Below, one piece after another: positions 45,407 to 53,946 of a DNA stretch of 64,000 nt; position 1 is the first letter of the stretch, and every line of letters starts with the position of its first letter. Source of the stretch: Jeotgalibacillus aurantiacus. Its GTDB lineage: Bacteria; Bacillota; Bacilli; Bacillales; Jeotgalibacillaceae. The DNA is taken from positions 620,001 to 684,000 of the forward strand of contig NZ_JACNMS010000001.1 in NCBI RefSeq assembly GCF_020595125.1. Direction: 5' to 3'. The position numbers and the translations under genes were made by a program. A model generated the notes under the pieces. It was not told the origin of the DNA, made no database searches, and saw only the letters and a list, made by a program, of their open reading frames with translations.

Positions 45407-46294
45407 CTAGCCGGTTGATAAAGTTTTTCTTCTAATGTAAATACTCAAGCCGATCCCAAAAGGTAATGCAGCTAAGGTCATACATTTTTTTGGTGTTTCT
45501 CTAAGAAACTGTTTATTACGGCTGATCATACTGCTTGATACATAATGGATGGCCTGCCTGTACTTAAATACCGGACTGGCAAATGGCAACTTCATTAATT
45601 CCTTACGATAAAAAGCGAAGCCCTGGGGATTACTCAAATACTGATGAAGCATATTGGCAGATGATCCATCCGGCATATATTCAACGACACATAATACCTC
45701 ATTCATTAAAAGCATTTTGTAGTCACGGTCCAAACAATAATATTTGTATGCCAGTCCCACATAGCGTTCCCCCTTAAAAACCGGATAAGGGAATCGTTTC
45801 GTCAGTTCCGTCCGATATACAAGCTTTTTATCCCCCTTGACTTTATATTGTTCATACAGGTCAAATAATGTTGATTCTTTCAAGCTTTCAGGCATTTTCG
45901 TTCCAACGATCTCTCCATTTCTGAATGCATCTAATCCGATAAGACCACTGACTTTTTCATTACCATGTTTTCTCCAAAACGCAATGATTTTTTCGACCGC
46001 ATGATCTGCCATTTCATCATCTGAATCGATACAGACATTTAATTCAGTTTTCATCAGACGGTAAGCGGTGTTATGCGCGCCATGCATACCCTGATTCTCT
46101 TGATAATGGTAGTGTATTAAGACTCTGTCTTCTTCCTTCCATCGGCTGACGAGTTCGGCTGTATGATCCGTAGATCCATCATCAATAATGAGCCAGATAA
46201 AATCCTGACTGGTCTGCTTCTTCAGGCTTTCATATACTCTTCCAAGACAGTAGGCGCGGTTATAGGTTGGTGTAAAAACAGTCAGCGTTTTCAT
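45407..46294 (-). CDS. glycosyltransferase family 2 protein (eps locus)
   Basis: 295 residues starting MKTLTVFTPTYNRAYCLGRVYESL after GGGAGG. LIIDDGSTDHTAELVSRW and VCIDSDDEMADHA give the GT-A metal site. Overlaps the upstream GT4 gene by four bases. Confidence 0.88.
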   Translation of the reverse strand: MKTLTVFTPTYNRAYCLGRVYESLKKQTSQDFIWLIIDDGSTDHTAELVSRWKEEDRVLIHYHYQENQGMHGAHNTAYRLMKTELNVCIDSDDEMADHAVEKIIAFWRKHGNEKVSGLIGLDAFRNGEIVGTKMPESLKESTLFDLYEQYKVKGDKKLVYRTELTKRFPYPVFKGERYVGLAYKYYCLDRDYKMLLMNEVLCVVEYMPDGSSANMLHQYLSNPQGFAFYRKELMKLPFASPVFKYRQAIHYVSSSMISRNKQFLRETPKKCMTLAALPFGIGLSIYIRRKTLSTG

Positions 46295-47403
46295 CCTGTA
46301 CCTCCCAGTTGCAAATATATCGTTGCTGTTTGTTCAGCGGTATCCCGAATGTCATATCCCTGTTTTTTGATCTGATCAAGGTCAGAATTTCTGACTCTTT
46401 CCATTTGATGAATATGAATCAATTGATCTATCCACTCTTCTGTTGTTTCTATTGAAAGAAATGAAACGAGGTTCATACCGAGATCCACTTCTGTTGAAAT
46501 CCGGTTAGAAATCAGACAGGGTATCCCTGTACTTTGAGCTTCAACAAGTGTGACTGGTAAACCCTCGTGAAATGATGGAAAAACAAAGACATCCATCGCC
46601 TGCAGGAGTTCATTCACATTTGAGCGTACACCTAGAAACGTCACATTTTCTCTTACACCTGCTTCAGTAAAAAGCTGCTCTGTTGCCTGTCTGAGATCTC
46701 CATCTCCAACCAATAACAAATGAAACCTCGGATCAACCTGTATAAGATCTTTAAGAAGCTTGACCAAAAACGCATGATTTTTTTGCTTTTGAAAGCGCCC
46801 AATATGCCCAAGAACAAAGTGGTTGGGCTTCAGACCGAGGTCCTTTCTTATCGATTCCCTGGTCCATTCTGAATACTTAAAAAGGTGCGCTTCCACACCA
46901 TTTTTGATGACCAGTGCCTGATGTGATGTTTTCTTGAAAAGCCATCGTGAAGCTTCACTTGAGCAGGCAAAGCGATGAGTTACACTGCGTTCAATGAAAA
47001 GTCCTGCTAATTCCTTGTAAAGCCTGGCAGCAAACCCTCCTTCACTGCTCGTATTATGGCTGTGTGCAATACGAATAGGCACTCCGTATTTTTTTGCTGC
47101 ATGTAATACAAATCCACTCATTTTATCCATATGTGCATGGACAACTGAATAACAATTTTTCTGAAAAAACGCTCTTAGTTCCTTTTGATATTGAAGGTGA
47201 CCTACATCGGTCATATACGGAATCCGATGAACCTTTCCTCCGAGTTTCTCTATTTCCTCATCAAATTCACCAGGCTTCGAAGTTAAAAAATCAAATTGAA
47301 TCAATTTCCTGTCCATATTACGATACAAGTTCATAATGAGCGTTTCCGCGCCGCCTCTATTCATGTTGACGACGGCATGAAGAATTCTCAGCGGGCGATC
47401 CAT
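46291..47403 (-). CDS. epsF: glycosyltransferase, EpsF-like GT4
   Basis: 370 residues starting MDRPLRILHAVVNMNRGGAETLIMNLYR after CGGAGGCG. HSHNTSSEGG, GHIGRFQKQKNHAFLVKLL, LLVGDGDLRQATE and FVFPSFHEGLPVTLVEAQSTG are typical. This copy holds the epsF position relative to epsD and epsG; a related gene lies at 39237. It overlaps the preceding gene by 16 bp. Confidence 0.87.
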   Translation of the reverse strand: MDRPLRILHAVVNMNRGGAETLIMNLYRNMDRKLIQFDFLTSKPGEFDEEIEKLGGKVHRIPYMTDVGHLQYQKELRAFFQKNCYSVVHAHMDKMSGFVLHAAKKYGVPIRIAHSHNTSSEGGFAARLYKELAGLFIERSVTHRFACSSEASRWLFKKTSHQALVIKNGVEAHLFKYSEWTRESIRKDLGLKPNHFVLGHIGRFQKQKNHAFLVKLLKDLIQVDPRFHLLLVGDGDLRQATEQLFTEAGVRENVTFLGVRSNVNELLQAMDVFVFPSFHEGLPVTLVEAQSTGIPCLISNRISTEVDLGMNLVSFLSIETTEEWIDQLIHIHQMERVRNSDLDQIKKQGYDIRDTAEQTATIYLQLGGTG

Positions 47404-48539
47404 TCAAACGCCTCCGTCTCTGTCATAAAACTTTTATAGATTTCTGTTTTTTCCTGTAAAACACGTTGAACACTATAAGTATTGATGATTTTTTCTCTGG
47501 CGTTAAACCCAAGCAGCTCTCTGCGTCCCGTTTCTTTTTCAAGGTAAATAACCTTACCTGCAAATTCTTTTACCTGATCAGATGATAGTAAAAATCCTGT
47601 TTTTCCATTTTCGATTAATTCATTATGGCCCCTGTTTTTAATGGCAATCACAGGAAGACCTGCTGCCATCATTTCCATCACATTAACCGGCAGCCCCTCT
47701 CTTAAACTTGAAGCAACGCCAACATCAGAGGCCTGGACCAGCTCTTTGATATCTTTTCTAAATCCCAGAAATGCGACACTGTCTGAAAGATTTAATTTTT
47801 CAACAAGAGCCCTGCATTCCTTTTGACCATCCCCTTCTCCGGCTAAAAGCAGCTTTGCATGTGGTACTTTTTCTTTGACGAGAGCAAAAGCATTAATTAG
47901 AAATGATTGATTTTTATTACGGTTAAATTCTGCTGCGTAAAAACACAAAAAATCGCCTGGCTTAAAACCAAACGATTTCTTTAAACTGTCCTTTTCATGT
48001 TTTGCCGGAGGATGGAAGTACGCTGTGTCTACTCCTACTCCATGCACCTTCAAAATCTTTGCTGCATGAAACTGATTTTTCGATAGCTGATAATCCTCTT
48101 TATTTATGGTAATGATGGCATCCGTTAAAAACGACATGCCCCATTCAAGAGGGTAGTAGATCAGCCAGTTCATAAAGGGAGCACCTTTACAAAAATGGTA
48201 GCCATGAGCTGTATATAAAACCTTCGTCCCTTTTTTACGTGCGTTTAAGGCTGCTATTCTTCCTAGCATTCCTCCTACAGGCGTGTGACAGTGAATCAAA
48301 TCATAGTCAAATGTGTCAATCAGCTTTTTCAACTGAAAATAAGCTCTTACATTTTGTGTTGAAAAAGGAGATCGCTCAATAGGTAGAACATGCTTGTAAT
48401 CTGTATACGGTAATGATCGGTCACCGGACGCAGCCACATGAACCTCCCAGCCCTGCTCTTTGAACCATTTTAAATAAGGCAAATGAAAAGCTTTAAAATG
48501 ATAGTCAACGGTTGCGCAAAACAGTATCCTTTTATTCAT
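47388..48539 (-). CDS. epsD: glycosyltransferase, EpsD-like GT4
   Basis: 383 residues starting MNKRILFCATVDYHFKAFHLPYLKWFKEQGWEV after GAGGGAG. YDLIHCHTPVGGMLGRIAA and KVLYTAHGYHFCKGAP are hallmarks of the EpsD/CapM group, with LLAGEGDGQKE and SLREGLPVNVMEMMAAG in the donor domain. Probably adds an early sugar to the lipid-linked unit. The in-frame extension to 48611 lies in the galU gene. Confidence 0.88.
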   Translation of the reverse strand: MNKRILFCATVDYHFKAFHLPYLKWFKEQGWEVHVAASGDRSLPYTDYKHVLPIERSPFSTQNVRAYFQLKKLIDTFDYDLIHCHTPVGGMLGRIAALNARKKGTKVLYTAHGYHFCKGAPFMNWLIYYPLEWGMSFLTDAIITINKEDYQLSKNQFHAAKILKVHGVGVDTAYFHPPAKHEKDSLKKSFGFKPGDFLCFYAAEFNRNKNQSFLINAFALVKEKVPHAKLLLAGEGDGQKECRALVEKLNLSDSVAFLGFRKDIKELVQASDVGVASSLREGLPVNVMEMMAAGLPVIAIKNRGHNELIENGKTGFLLSSDQVKEFAGKVIYLEKETGRRELLGFNAREKIINTYSVQRVLQEKTEIYKSFMTETEAFEWIAR

Positions 48540-48552
48540 TTCACACTCCCTC

Positions 48553-49443
48553 CTATTGTTTAGCAATCTGATACTCATTAACTTTCTGAACAAGATACTC
48601 CAGCAAACCATCGTGCAATTCTTCGTTTTTCAGTGCAAAGTCAATGGTCGTTTGAATAAAGCCCATTTTTTCACCCACGTCATAGCGTGTGCCCTCAAAT
48701 TCGTAGGCATAGACTGCTTCAGATTTATTTAAAGCAGCAATGGCATCCGTCAATTGAATTTCATTGCCTGCCCCAGGCTTTTGCTCACTGAGCAGATCCA
48801 TAATGCCCGGTGTCAGTATGTACCGGCCAAGGATCGCAAGGTTTGATGGTGCCAGGTGAATTTCAGGTTTTTCAACAAGTTCTTCGATATAAAATAACCT
48901 GTCATTCACTGGTCTTCCGTCTACTATGCCGTACCTCGAGACTTCCTGTTCCTTTACTTTCTGCACGCCTACAATAGAGGCATTGTACCTTGCGTACACA
49001 TCCAGAAGTTGCTTTAAGCAAGGCGTTTGGGCCTGTACAATGTCATCTCCCAGCAAGACTGCAAATGGTTCATTTCCAATAAACTTTCTCGCACACCAGA
49101 TGGCATGACCAAGCCCTTTTGGTTCCTTTTGACGAATATAATGAATATCAACGAGTCTTGAGGAATGCTGAACGACATCTAAAAGATCGAACTTACCCTT
49201 TTCATATAGATTTTGTTCAAGCTCAAATGAATGATCAAAATGATCCTCAATTGCTCTTTTACCTTTGCCTGTGACGATGATAATATCTTCAATCCCGGCT
49301 GCGATTGCCTCCTCCACAATGTACTGAATGGTTGGCTTATCAACAATTGGAAGCATTTCTTTGGGCATCGCTTTAGTTGCGGGTAAGAACCTGGTTCCCA
49401 ATCCGGCTGCCGGAATAATAGCTTTTCTCACTTTCAATTCCAT
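48553..49443 (-). CDS. galU: UTP-glucose-1-phosphate uridylyltransferase
   Basis: 296 residues. [31 protein letters not shown] is the GalU/GtaB signature; [20 protein letters not shown], and [11 protein letters not shown]-like sequence, follow. Makes UDP-glucose, which galE downstream can convert to UDP-galactose. Its presence in the eps operon supplies the precursor locally. The start matches the homologous N-terminus despite a close GGGGTGG site. Confidence 0.95.
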   Translation of the reverse strand: MELKVRKAIIPAAGLGTRFLPATKAMPKEMLPIVDKPTIQYIVEEAIAAGIEDIIIVTGKGKRAIEDHFDHSFELEQNLYEKGKFDLLDVVQHSSRLVDIHYIRQKEPKGLGHAIWCARKFIGNEPFAVLLGDDIVQAQTPCLKQLLDVYARYNASIVGVQKVKEQEVSRYGIVDGRPVNDRLFYIEELVEKPEIHLAPSNLAILGRYILTPGIMDLLSEQKPGAGNEIQLTDAIAALNKSEAVYAYEFEGTRYDVGEKMGFIQTTIDFALKNEELHDGLLEYLVQKVNEYQIAKQ

Positions 49444-49449
49444 CCACCC

Positions 49450-51267
49450 CTATCCTGATATTGGCAAACTCGAAATTTTACGGTTAGAAATTTCAAGTAG
49501 TGCATGTCTGATTGCATCCGGATGCATCGTTTCATAATGCAATATCAACTGATTAATTTCTGTAAGATACAATCCTGACGTTTTCCCCGTATAGATTTTC
49601 GGGTAGACTTGATCCGGATTCACTTCATCTTCATTTAACAGTTCTTCGTAAAGCTTTTCACCCGGTCTTATTCCAATGAACTCAATTCCAATCTCTTCTA
49701 TTGAATAACCGGAGAGCTTAATCATATTTCTTGCCAAATCTACAATTTTAACCGGATCGCCCATATCAAGAACAAATATTTCTCCACCTTTGGCTAATGC
49801 TCCAGATTGGATAACGAGCCTTGAGGCCTCAGGGATGGTCATAAAATATCGAATCATATCAGGGTGAGTAACTGTCACCGGCCCTCCCTGTTCAATTTGT
49901 TGCTTAAAATGCGGAATGACACTACCTCTGCTTCCAAGAACATTTCCAAAGCGGACAGCGGCAAAGATGGTTTCACTTCCCTGATTCATTTGCTGTACGA
50001 TCATTTCTGCAAGTCTTTTTGAAGCACCCATTACACTTGTTGGATTCACTGCTTTATCAGTTGAAATCATAATAAATATTTCAACACCTGCCTGGTGAGC
50101 TGCCTGCGCTGTATTTTTTGTACCTATGATATTGTTTTTTACAGCTTCCTCCGGATTTTTTTCCATAAGTGGAACATGTTTGTGCGCTGCAGCATGATAT
50201 ACGATGTCTGGACGATAATGGTTCATGATATGCAATATCCGTTTAAAGTCCTGCACGTCTGCAATCTCAGTGTAAAGCTGAATACCCGAAACCCTTAATG
50301 AACCAATCATTTCCATTTCGATTTTGTAAATACTGTTTTCACCATGTCCAAGAAGAATGATGGTGTCTGGTTGAAACTTCGCTACCTGGCGGACAATCTC
50401 TGATCCGATTGAACCACCTGCGCCCGTAACCAATACCGTTTTTCCATTTAATTTGGAAGAAATTTTCTCCAAGTCAAGTTCCACAGGGTCTCTTCCGAGT
50501 AAATCTTCCACCTGAACATCCCGGGCCTGATAAACAGATACTTTCCCCGAAACGAGATCTTCAATCATAGGTAAAATCTTAGTTTCTGCTTCGGTTTTTG
50601 CACACTGCTCGAAGATGACGTTCAACTGCCTCTTACTCAGTGAAGGAATGGCAATAATAATATTATCGATCATATATTCTCTCACGTTTTTTTCAATATC
50701 AGCTACGCATCCTACAACCGGAATTCCCAAAATGTCTAGATTCTGTTTTCTTGGATTGTCATCAATAAAAGCAACAGGGAGCATATCTCCGTCCTGACTT
50801 TGGATAAGCTGTCTTGCGATCATTGTACCTGCTGAGCCTGCTCCGATGATTAACGTCCGTTTTTTATCATCATGTCGGCGAATGACACGATCACGAAACA
50901 ATCTCCAAGCAAACCTTGAACCACCGATAAAAAACAAGTGAAGTAACAAAGTCACTGCAAGCATTCTGAAAAACATTTCCTGAAACACAAATTGCTGTAT
51001 CCCCCCAGCCAAAATGACTGAAAAAAATACAGTTTTACATATCGCAGAAAGTTCACCAATACTGGCATATTCCCAAGCTTTCTTATACAAATGGTAACGA
51101 AATGAAAAGATTAAGTGACCGCTTACAAGAACCACAGCTGTTAATACGATAGGTGCCGTCAGCACTTCAATACTGGCATTCACCAAAAAACCACTGAAGA
51201 ATACTGACATTAAAACAATGGTCGTATCAACTAATATAAACAGTGAAAGTCTCTGTTTATAAGACAT
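49450..51267 (-). CDS. epsC: nucleoside-diphosphate sugar 4,6-dehydratase (EpsC/CapD-like)
   Basis: 605 residues starting MSYKQRLSLFILVDTTIVLMS after AAAGGAGG. Four N-terminal membrane helices (to about 120), a Rossmann region (LIIGAGSAGTMIARQL), then the dehydratase domain with VTGAGGSIGSEIVRQ near 290, DIVYHAAAHKHVPLME and STDKAVNPTSVMGASKR, where Met replaces the usual Tyr, as is normal for this large membrane subgroup. Converts UDP-GlcNAc to the 4-keto-6-deoxy sugar for EpsN and EpsM. Confidence 0.93.
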   Translation of the reverse strand: MSYKQRLSLFILVDTTIVLMSVFFSGFLVNASIEVLTAPIVLTAVVLVSGHLIFSFRYHLYKKAWEYASIGELSAICKTVFFSVILAGGIQQFVFQEMFFRMLAVTLLLHLFFIGGSRFAWRLFRDRVIRRHDDKKRTLIIGAGSAGTMIARQLIQSQDGDMLPVAFIDDNPRKQNLDILGIPVVGCVADIEKNVREYMIDNIIIAIPSLSKRQLNVIFEQCAKTEAETKILPMIEDLVSGKVSVYQARDVQVEDLLGRDPVELDLEKISSKLNGKTVLVTGAGGSIGSEIVRQVAKFQPDTIILLGHGENSIYKIEMEMIGSLRVSGIQLYTEIADVQDFKRILHIMNHYRPDIVYHAAAHKHVPLMEKNPEEAVKNNIIGTKNTAQAAHQAGVEIFIMISTDKAVNPTSVMGASKRLAEMIVQQMNQGSETIFAAVRFGNVLGSRGSVIPHFKQQIEQGGPVTVTHPDMIRYFMTIPEASRLVIQSGALAKGGEIFVLDMGDPVKIVDLARNMIKLSGYSIEEIGIEFIGIRPGEKLYEELLNEDEVNPDQVYPKIYTGKTSGLYLTEINQLILHYETMHPDAIRHALLEISNRKISSLPISG

Positions 51268-51288
51268 ACTATTCCTCCTTTCCCGTCC

Positions 51289-51340
51289 ATAAAAATAGAA
51301 GGATAATGACCGGATCATCACACTATCCTTCTATTTTTAT
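51289..51340 (-). terminator. 17-bp perfect inverted repeat before epsC
   Basis: Arms at 51289-51305 and 51324-51340 (ATAAAAATAGAAGGATA and its complement) are perfectly complementary with an 18-nt loop and end in CTATTTTTAT on the transcript. It lies just before the epsC ribosome site and looks like a conditional terminator. Confidence 0.65.
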
Positions 51341-51344
51341 ATTT

Positions 51345-51480
51345 ATAAATTGAAATAAATCGGGCATTTAACCCACCCTCACTCCATGCCAACGACGACT
51401 TGCGTCTAAGGTGTGTTTCAACCCACAGCATGATCGAGTGCCTCCATTGATAACAGTCAGGAGACATCACTGTTATTTCT
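51345..51480 (-). ncRNA. EAR (eps-associated RNA)-like element, candidate
   Basis: The structured, conserved-looking RNA region lies between epsB and epsC, exactly where the EAR antitermination element sits in B. subtilis. Visible pairings include AACAGT/ACTGTT and GGGT...GCCC segments such as GGTGGGTTAAATGCCCG. EAR lets RNA polymerase read through terminators inside the eps operon, of which two candidates are seen downstream. The identity rests on position and my memory of the family, not on a covariance search. Confidence 0.6.
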
Positions 51481-51494
51481 TCCGTTACAACATA

Positions 51495-51510
51495 ATTCTT
51501 AATAAAGAAC
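51495..51510. promoter_or_regulatory. SinR-type box between epsB and epsC (two mismatches)
   Basis: ATTCTTAATAAAGAAC differs at two positions from the perfect palindrome. Confidence 0.5.
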
Positions 51511-51527
51511 AATTTATTCAAAAAAAT

Positions 51528-52196
51528 TCATCGCTCATTCATAATGGCACCTATCACATTTGCATGTGCCAGATTCAGAATCCTTTTGACTTCCAGCGCA
51601 TCCTGAAAGATAACCTTTCCTCTTCTGACAACGAGCAGAACGCCATCTGCAAGGTTAGTTAAAATCCGGGTTTCTGTGTAATCAAGTACATTAGGGGCAT
51701 CAATAATAATGGCATCATATTCTTTTGAGACTTTATCAAGCAGTTGTTTCATCTGCTCACTGCCTAACAGTTCAGCTGGATTATATTCGTCCGGTCCGCT
51801 TGTGAGAATATCCAGCCTGCTGATTTCTCCTTTATGCATTACTTCAGCTAGAGACCGCCTGGATTTTAAGACAGTGGTGAGGCCGTGATGGTTGTCCAGA
51901 TGAAAATACTGGTGAATGACCGGCTTTCTCAAATTAGCATCAATGAGAAGTACTCTTTCTTTTTGTTGAGATAATAAAGTAGCCAGGTTTACCGCTGCTG
52001 TAGACTTTCCTTCCCCTTTGGTTGAAGAAGTAAGAACAAATATTTTCATTGGCTGATCGGTCATCAGAAATTTAATATTGGTCCGTATCGTATGAAATTC
52101 ATCAGCAAGCGCAGAGTCAGGATGTGTATAAGTGTAAACACTTCGTTTTTTATCAGCTGTGGTCTGCTGCCTTTTTCGTAATTTCAATCTGCTCAC
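51528..52196 (-). CDS. epsB: BY-type tyrosine kinase (EpsB/CpsD-like)
   Basis: 222 residues. Walker A SSTKGEGKSTAAVNLA, Walker A' VLLIDANLRKPVIHQYF and Walker B DAIIIDAPNVLDYTE identify the chain-length regulating kinase that pairs with EpsA. The protein ends at VIGAIMNER, without the Tyr-rich C-terminal cluster normally autophosphorylated. It overlaps epsA by 44 bp. The start is uncertain between GTG 52196 and a TTG nine bases later. Confidence 0.9.
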   Translation of the reverse strand: MSRLKLRKRQQTTADKKRSVYTYTHPDSALADEFHTIRTNIKFLMTDQPMKIFVLTSSTKGEGKSTAAVNLATLLSQQKERVLLIDANLRKPVIHQYFHLDNHHGLTTVLKSRRSLAEVMHKGEISRLDILTSGPDEYNPAELLGSEQMKQLLDKVSKEYDAIIIDAPNVLDYTETRILTNLADGVLLVVRRGKVIFQDALEVKRILNLAHANVIGAIMNER

Positions 52197-52899
52197 CCCT
52201 TATTTCGACTGCTTTTTTTCTTGGTTGCTTTAACACTTTTTTCTTTCTCGCATCCGGTACATATCCTATGACCGGGACACCAAAGAATTCTTCAGCGTCC
52301 TCCTCAACTCTAATAGCGCGGTCAAGCGTATCCAGAAAGAAGGCTAAACCGATTCCAAGTGCAAGACCCGCTGCTGCAGCCAAATAAACGAATCGGTTAC
52401 TCAAAGGATTAACTGGATTAAAATTTGGCATTGCTTCTGTAAGTAGTTGAACGCCTTCATACGCGAGAATGCTTCTTGCTTCTTCTTTGAAATTCAAAGC
52501 TGTTGCATTGGCAATGTCTGCAGCAATCTGAGGATCAGAATCTGCTACTGTTATACTGACAACCTGAGATTCCTCTAATCTTTCAACTGTCACCTGAGAA
52601 GCGAGTGCCTGAGGAGAACGTTCAATTCCAATATCTAGAGCAACCTGAGTCATAACTGTAGGGTCTTTTAACATCACCATTAAAGTTTCCATAGGAACAT
52701 CAGGAGACGTCAAAATAACCCTCGTTGATGTTTGAAACATTGGTGAATAAGTCAAATTATTATAGTAGTAAGCCATTCCACCTAACAAAATTGTTAAGAG
52801 TAAAATGAGGATTAACCTTTTCTTAATCACTTTTACATATTCCATTAAGTTTATATCTCTGGATCCTGGCGTATAGGAACTTACTCCTTTGCCTTTCAC
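52153..52899 (-). CDS. epsA: Wzz-type chain length determinant / kinase activator (EpsA-like)
   Basis: About 248 residues. The GTG start (KGKGVSSYTPGSRDINLMEY) follows AGAGGGTGA; an ATG at 52917 lacks a ribosome site. Two membrane helices at about residues 30-48 and 180-200 flank the extracytoplasmic domain (VILTSPDVPMETLMVMLKDPTVMTQVALDIGI). The cytoplasmic C-terminus (RVEEDAEEFFGVPVIGYVPD) would activate EpsB. It is the first gene of the eps operon, behind a SinR-box promoter. Confidence 0.9.
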   Translation of the reverse strand: MKGKGVSSYTPGSRDINLMEYVKVIKKRLILILLLTILLGGMAYYYNNLTYSPMFQTSTRVILTSPDVPMETLMVMLKDPTVMTQVALDIGIERSPQALASQVTVERLEESQVVSITVADSDPQIAADIANATALNFKEEARSILAYEGVQLLTEAMPNFNPVNPLSNRFVYLAAAAGLALGIGLAFFLDTLDRAIRVEEDAEEFFGVPVIGYVPDARKKKVLKQPRKKAVEIRGEQIEITKKAADHS

Positions 52900-52924
52900 T
52901 GTGTTCACCCTCTTCATTCATTTT

Positions 52925-52940
52925 ATTCTTTATAAAGAAC
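52925..52940. promoter_or_regulatory. SinR-type box near the epsA start (one mismatch)
   Basis: ATTCTTTATAAAGAAC, 26-41 bp upstream of the epsA GTG. A second operator 97 bp from the promoter box. Confidence 0.75.
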
Positions 52941-53015
52941 ATGCAGTGTAAAAATAAGATCCCTATGCGAGGAACAGGGACTTTTGTTTTAAAAAATAAT
53001 TCAAGTGTCTTCTTT

Positions 53016-53044
53016 ATTTTAGTTCTTTATAAAGAACATGTCAA
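53016..53044 (-). promoter_or_regulatory. eps operon promoter with SinR-type box as spacer
   Basis: On the minus strand TTGACA (53039-53044), 17-bp spacer, TAAAAT (53016-53021). The perfect palindrome GTTCTTTATAAAGAAC occupies 53022-53037, i.e. all but one base of the spacer, so repressor and RNA polymerase cannot bind together. Confidence 0.88.
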
Positions 53045-53641
53045 CCTGTTTTTTTTGCTTTTTTAACTCCTGACCAGTGGAGAATAAATTTTTTATATTG
53101 TGTGTTTAAGGAATAAAAATAAATCTTTATAAGGTACACATTTCTTTTAGTACCGGCTACCGATCTGACAGGGAAATACACAGGAACCAGTTTTGTTGTC
53201 GGACCATCCAGGTTGATCCTGTTACCTTTAAATCTTCTCCTAGAAATCGTTTTGCACGATGAAAAAATTTGTTCTCCATTAAGCCGATATAGCCTTCCGG
53301 AAAGTATGTTTGATAGTGTTCACGGAATATCTGATAAAAATATATGTCATTTTACCTTTTCTCTGATAATCTCGTAATAGAGATAATCGATCCACTTCCC
53401 ATAATGTCTCTATTTGAATATTGTCTGTTCTGTACCGCTTGGATAAGGTTTCGATTGGTATAATTGATGCAGGAGTAAATTCAACTGTGCCAATGGGCTT
53501 TTTGTATTTACGATCATATATTAAATAACGGATAGACTCTTTACGATAGGGGGCATCGAGCCAATGATTCTTATTAATTGTATGCTCCCAGATATCTTTA
53601 AATATTTTTCCTTCCTCCATTGTTGAAACGTGCTTAAACAT
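53041..53641 (-). pseudogene. GNAT/acyl-transferase-like gene broken by two frameshifts
   Basis: The first frame gives 120 residues (MFKHVSTMEEGKIFKDIWEH ... WEVDRLSLLRDYQRKGKMTYIF) and stops at 53279. Switching frame near 53340 continues plausibly as YQIFREHYQTYFPEGYIGLM, ENKFFHRAKRFLGEDLKVTG, and switching again near 53205 gives DGPTTKLVPVYFPVRSVAGT and ends at 53041. The pattern resembles FeeM/autoinducer-synthase-like GNAT proteins (WEVDRLSL, GLMENKFF, LVPVYFPV). Two frameshifts in about 140 bp suggest decay, or less likely assembly error. Its 3' end reaches the eps promoter -35. Confidence 0.65.
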
Positions 53642-53710
53642 ATCAGATCACTTCTTGTTAGAAAAAGCTGAAGGAGCATACCCTTCAGCCGATTCTTGCT
53701 CATTTACATT

Positions 53711-53848
53711 CTATGATGACGCTCCGGATACATCATCCTCACAGTCATCATCTTTTCCACCATGATCTCCCCCACCATAATCAAAAAAGTTCATTTTCAA
53801 TGAAACGTCCAAGTTCTCCAGATGCAGCGAATGCCATTTTTCTTTCAT
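53711..53848 (-). CDS. orphan RiPP precursor candidate with lasso-type leader
   Basis: 45 residues, too short for ordinary gene calling. AGGAGGGTTACC precedes ATG. MKEKWHSLHLENLDVSLKM aligns without gaps to the lasso precursor leader: W5, L10, L13-D14-V15. The region after residue 19 reads NFFDYGGGD, so Asp28 falls at the same position as the ring-closing Asp of the lasso precursor, although Lys replaces the usual Thr at -2 and the first core residue would be Asn. The tail is acidic (KDDDCEDDV) and ends GASS, with terminal Ser as in phosphorylated lasso peptides. No modifying enzymes are adjacent. Confidence 0.7.
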   Translation of the reverse strand: MKEKWHSLHLENLDVSLKMNFFDYGGGDHGGKDDDCEDDVSGASS

Positions 53849-53872
53849 GGTAACCCTCCTCGCACTCAGGTT

Positions 53873-53924
53873 GTTCTTTATAAAGAACTATGTAAATTTA
53901 CCATATATTTTAAAATAATGTCAA
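53873..53924 (-). promoter_or_regulatory. promoter of the orphan precursor with perfect SinR-type box
   Basis: TTGACA at 53919-53924 and TAAATT at 53895-53900 (18-bp spacer) on the minus strand. GTTCTTTATAAAGAAC at 53873-53888 covers the expected start site, 25 bp before the ATG. Confidence 0.75.
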
Positions 53925-53946
53925 ATGACATCACACTTGGAATAGC

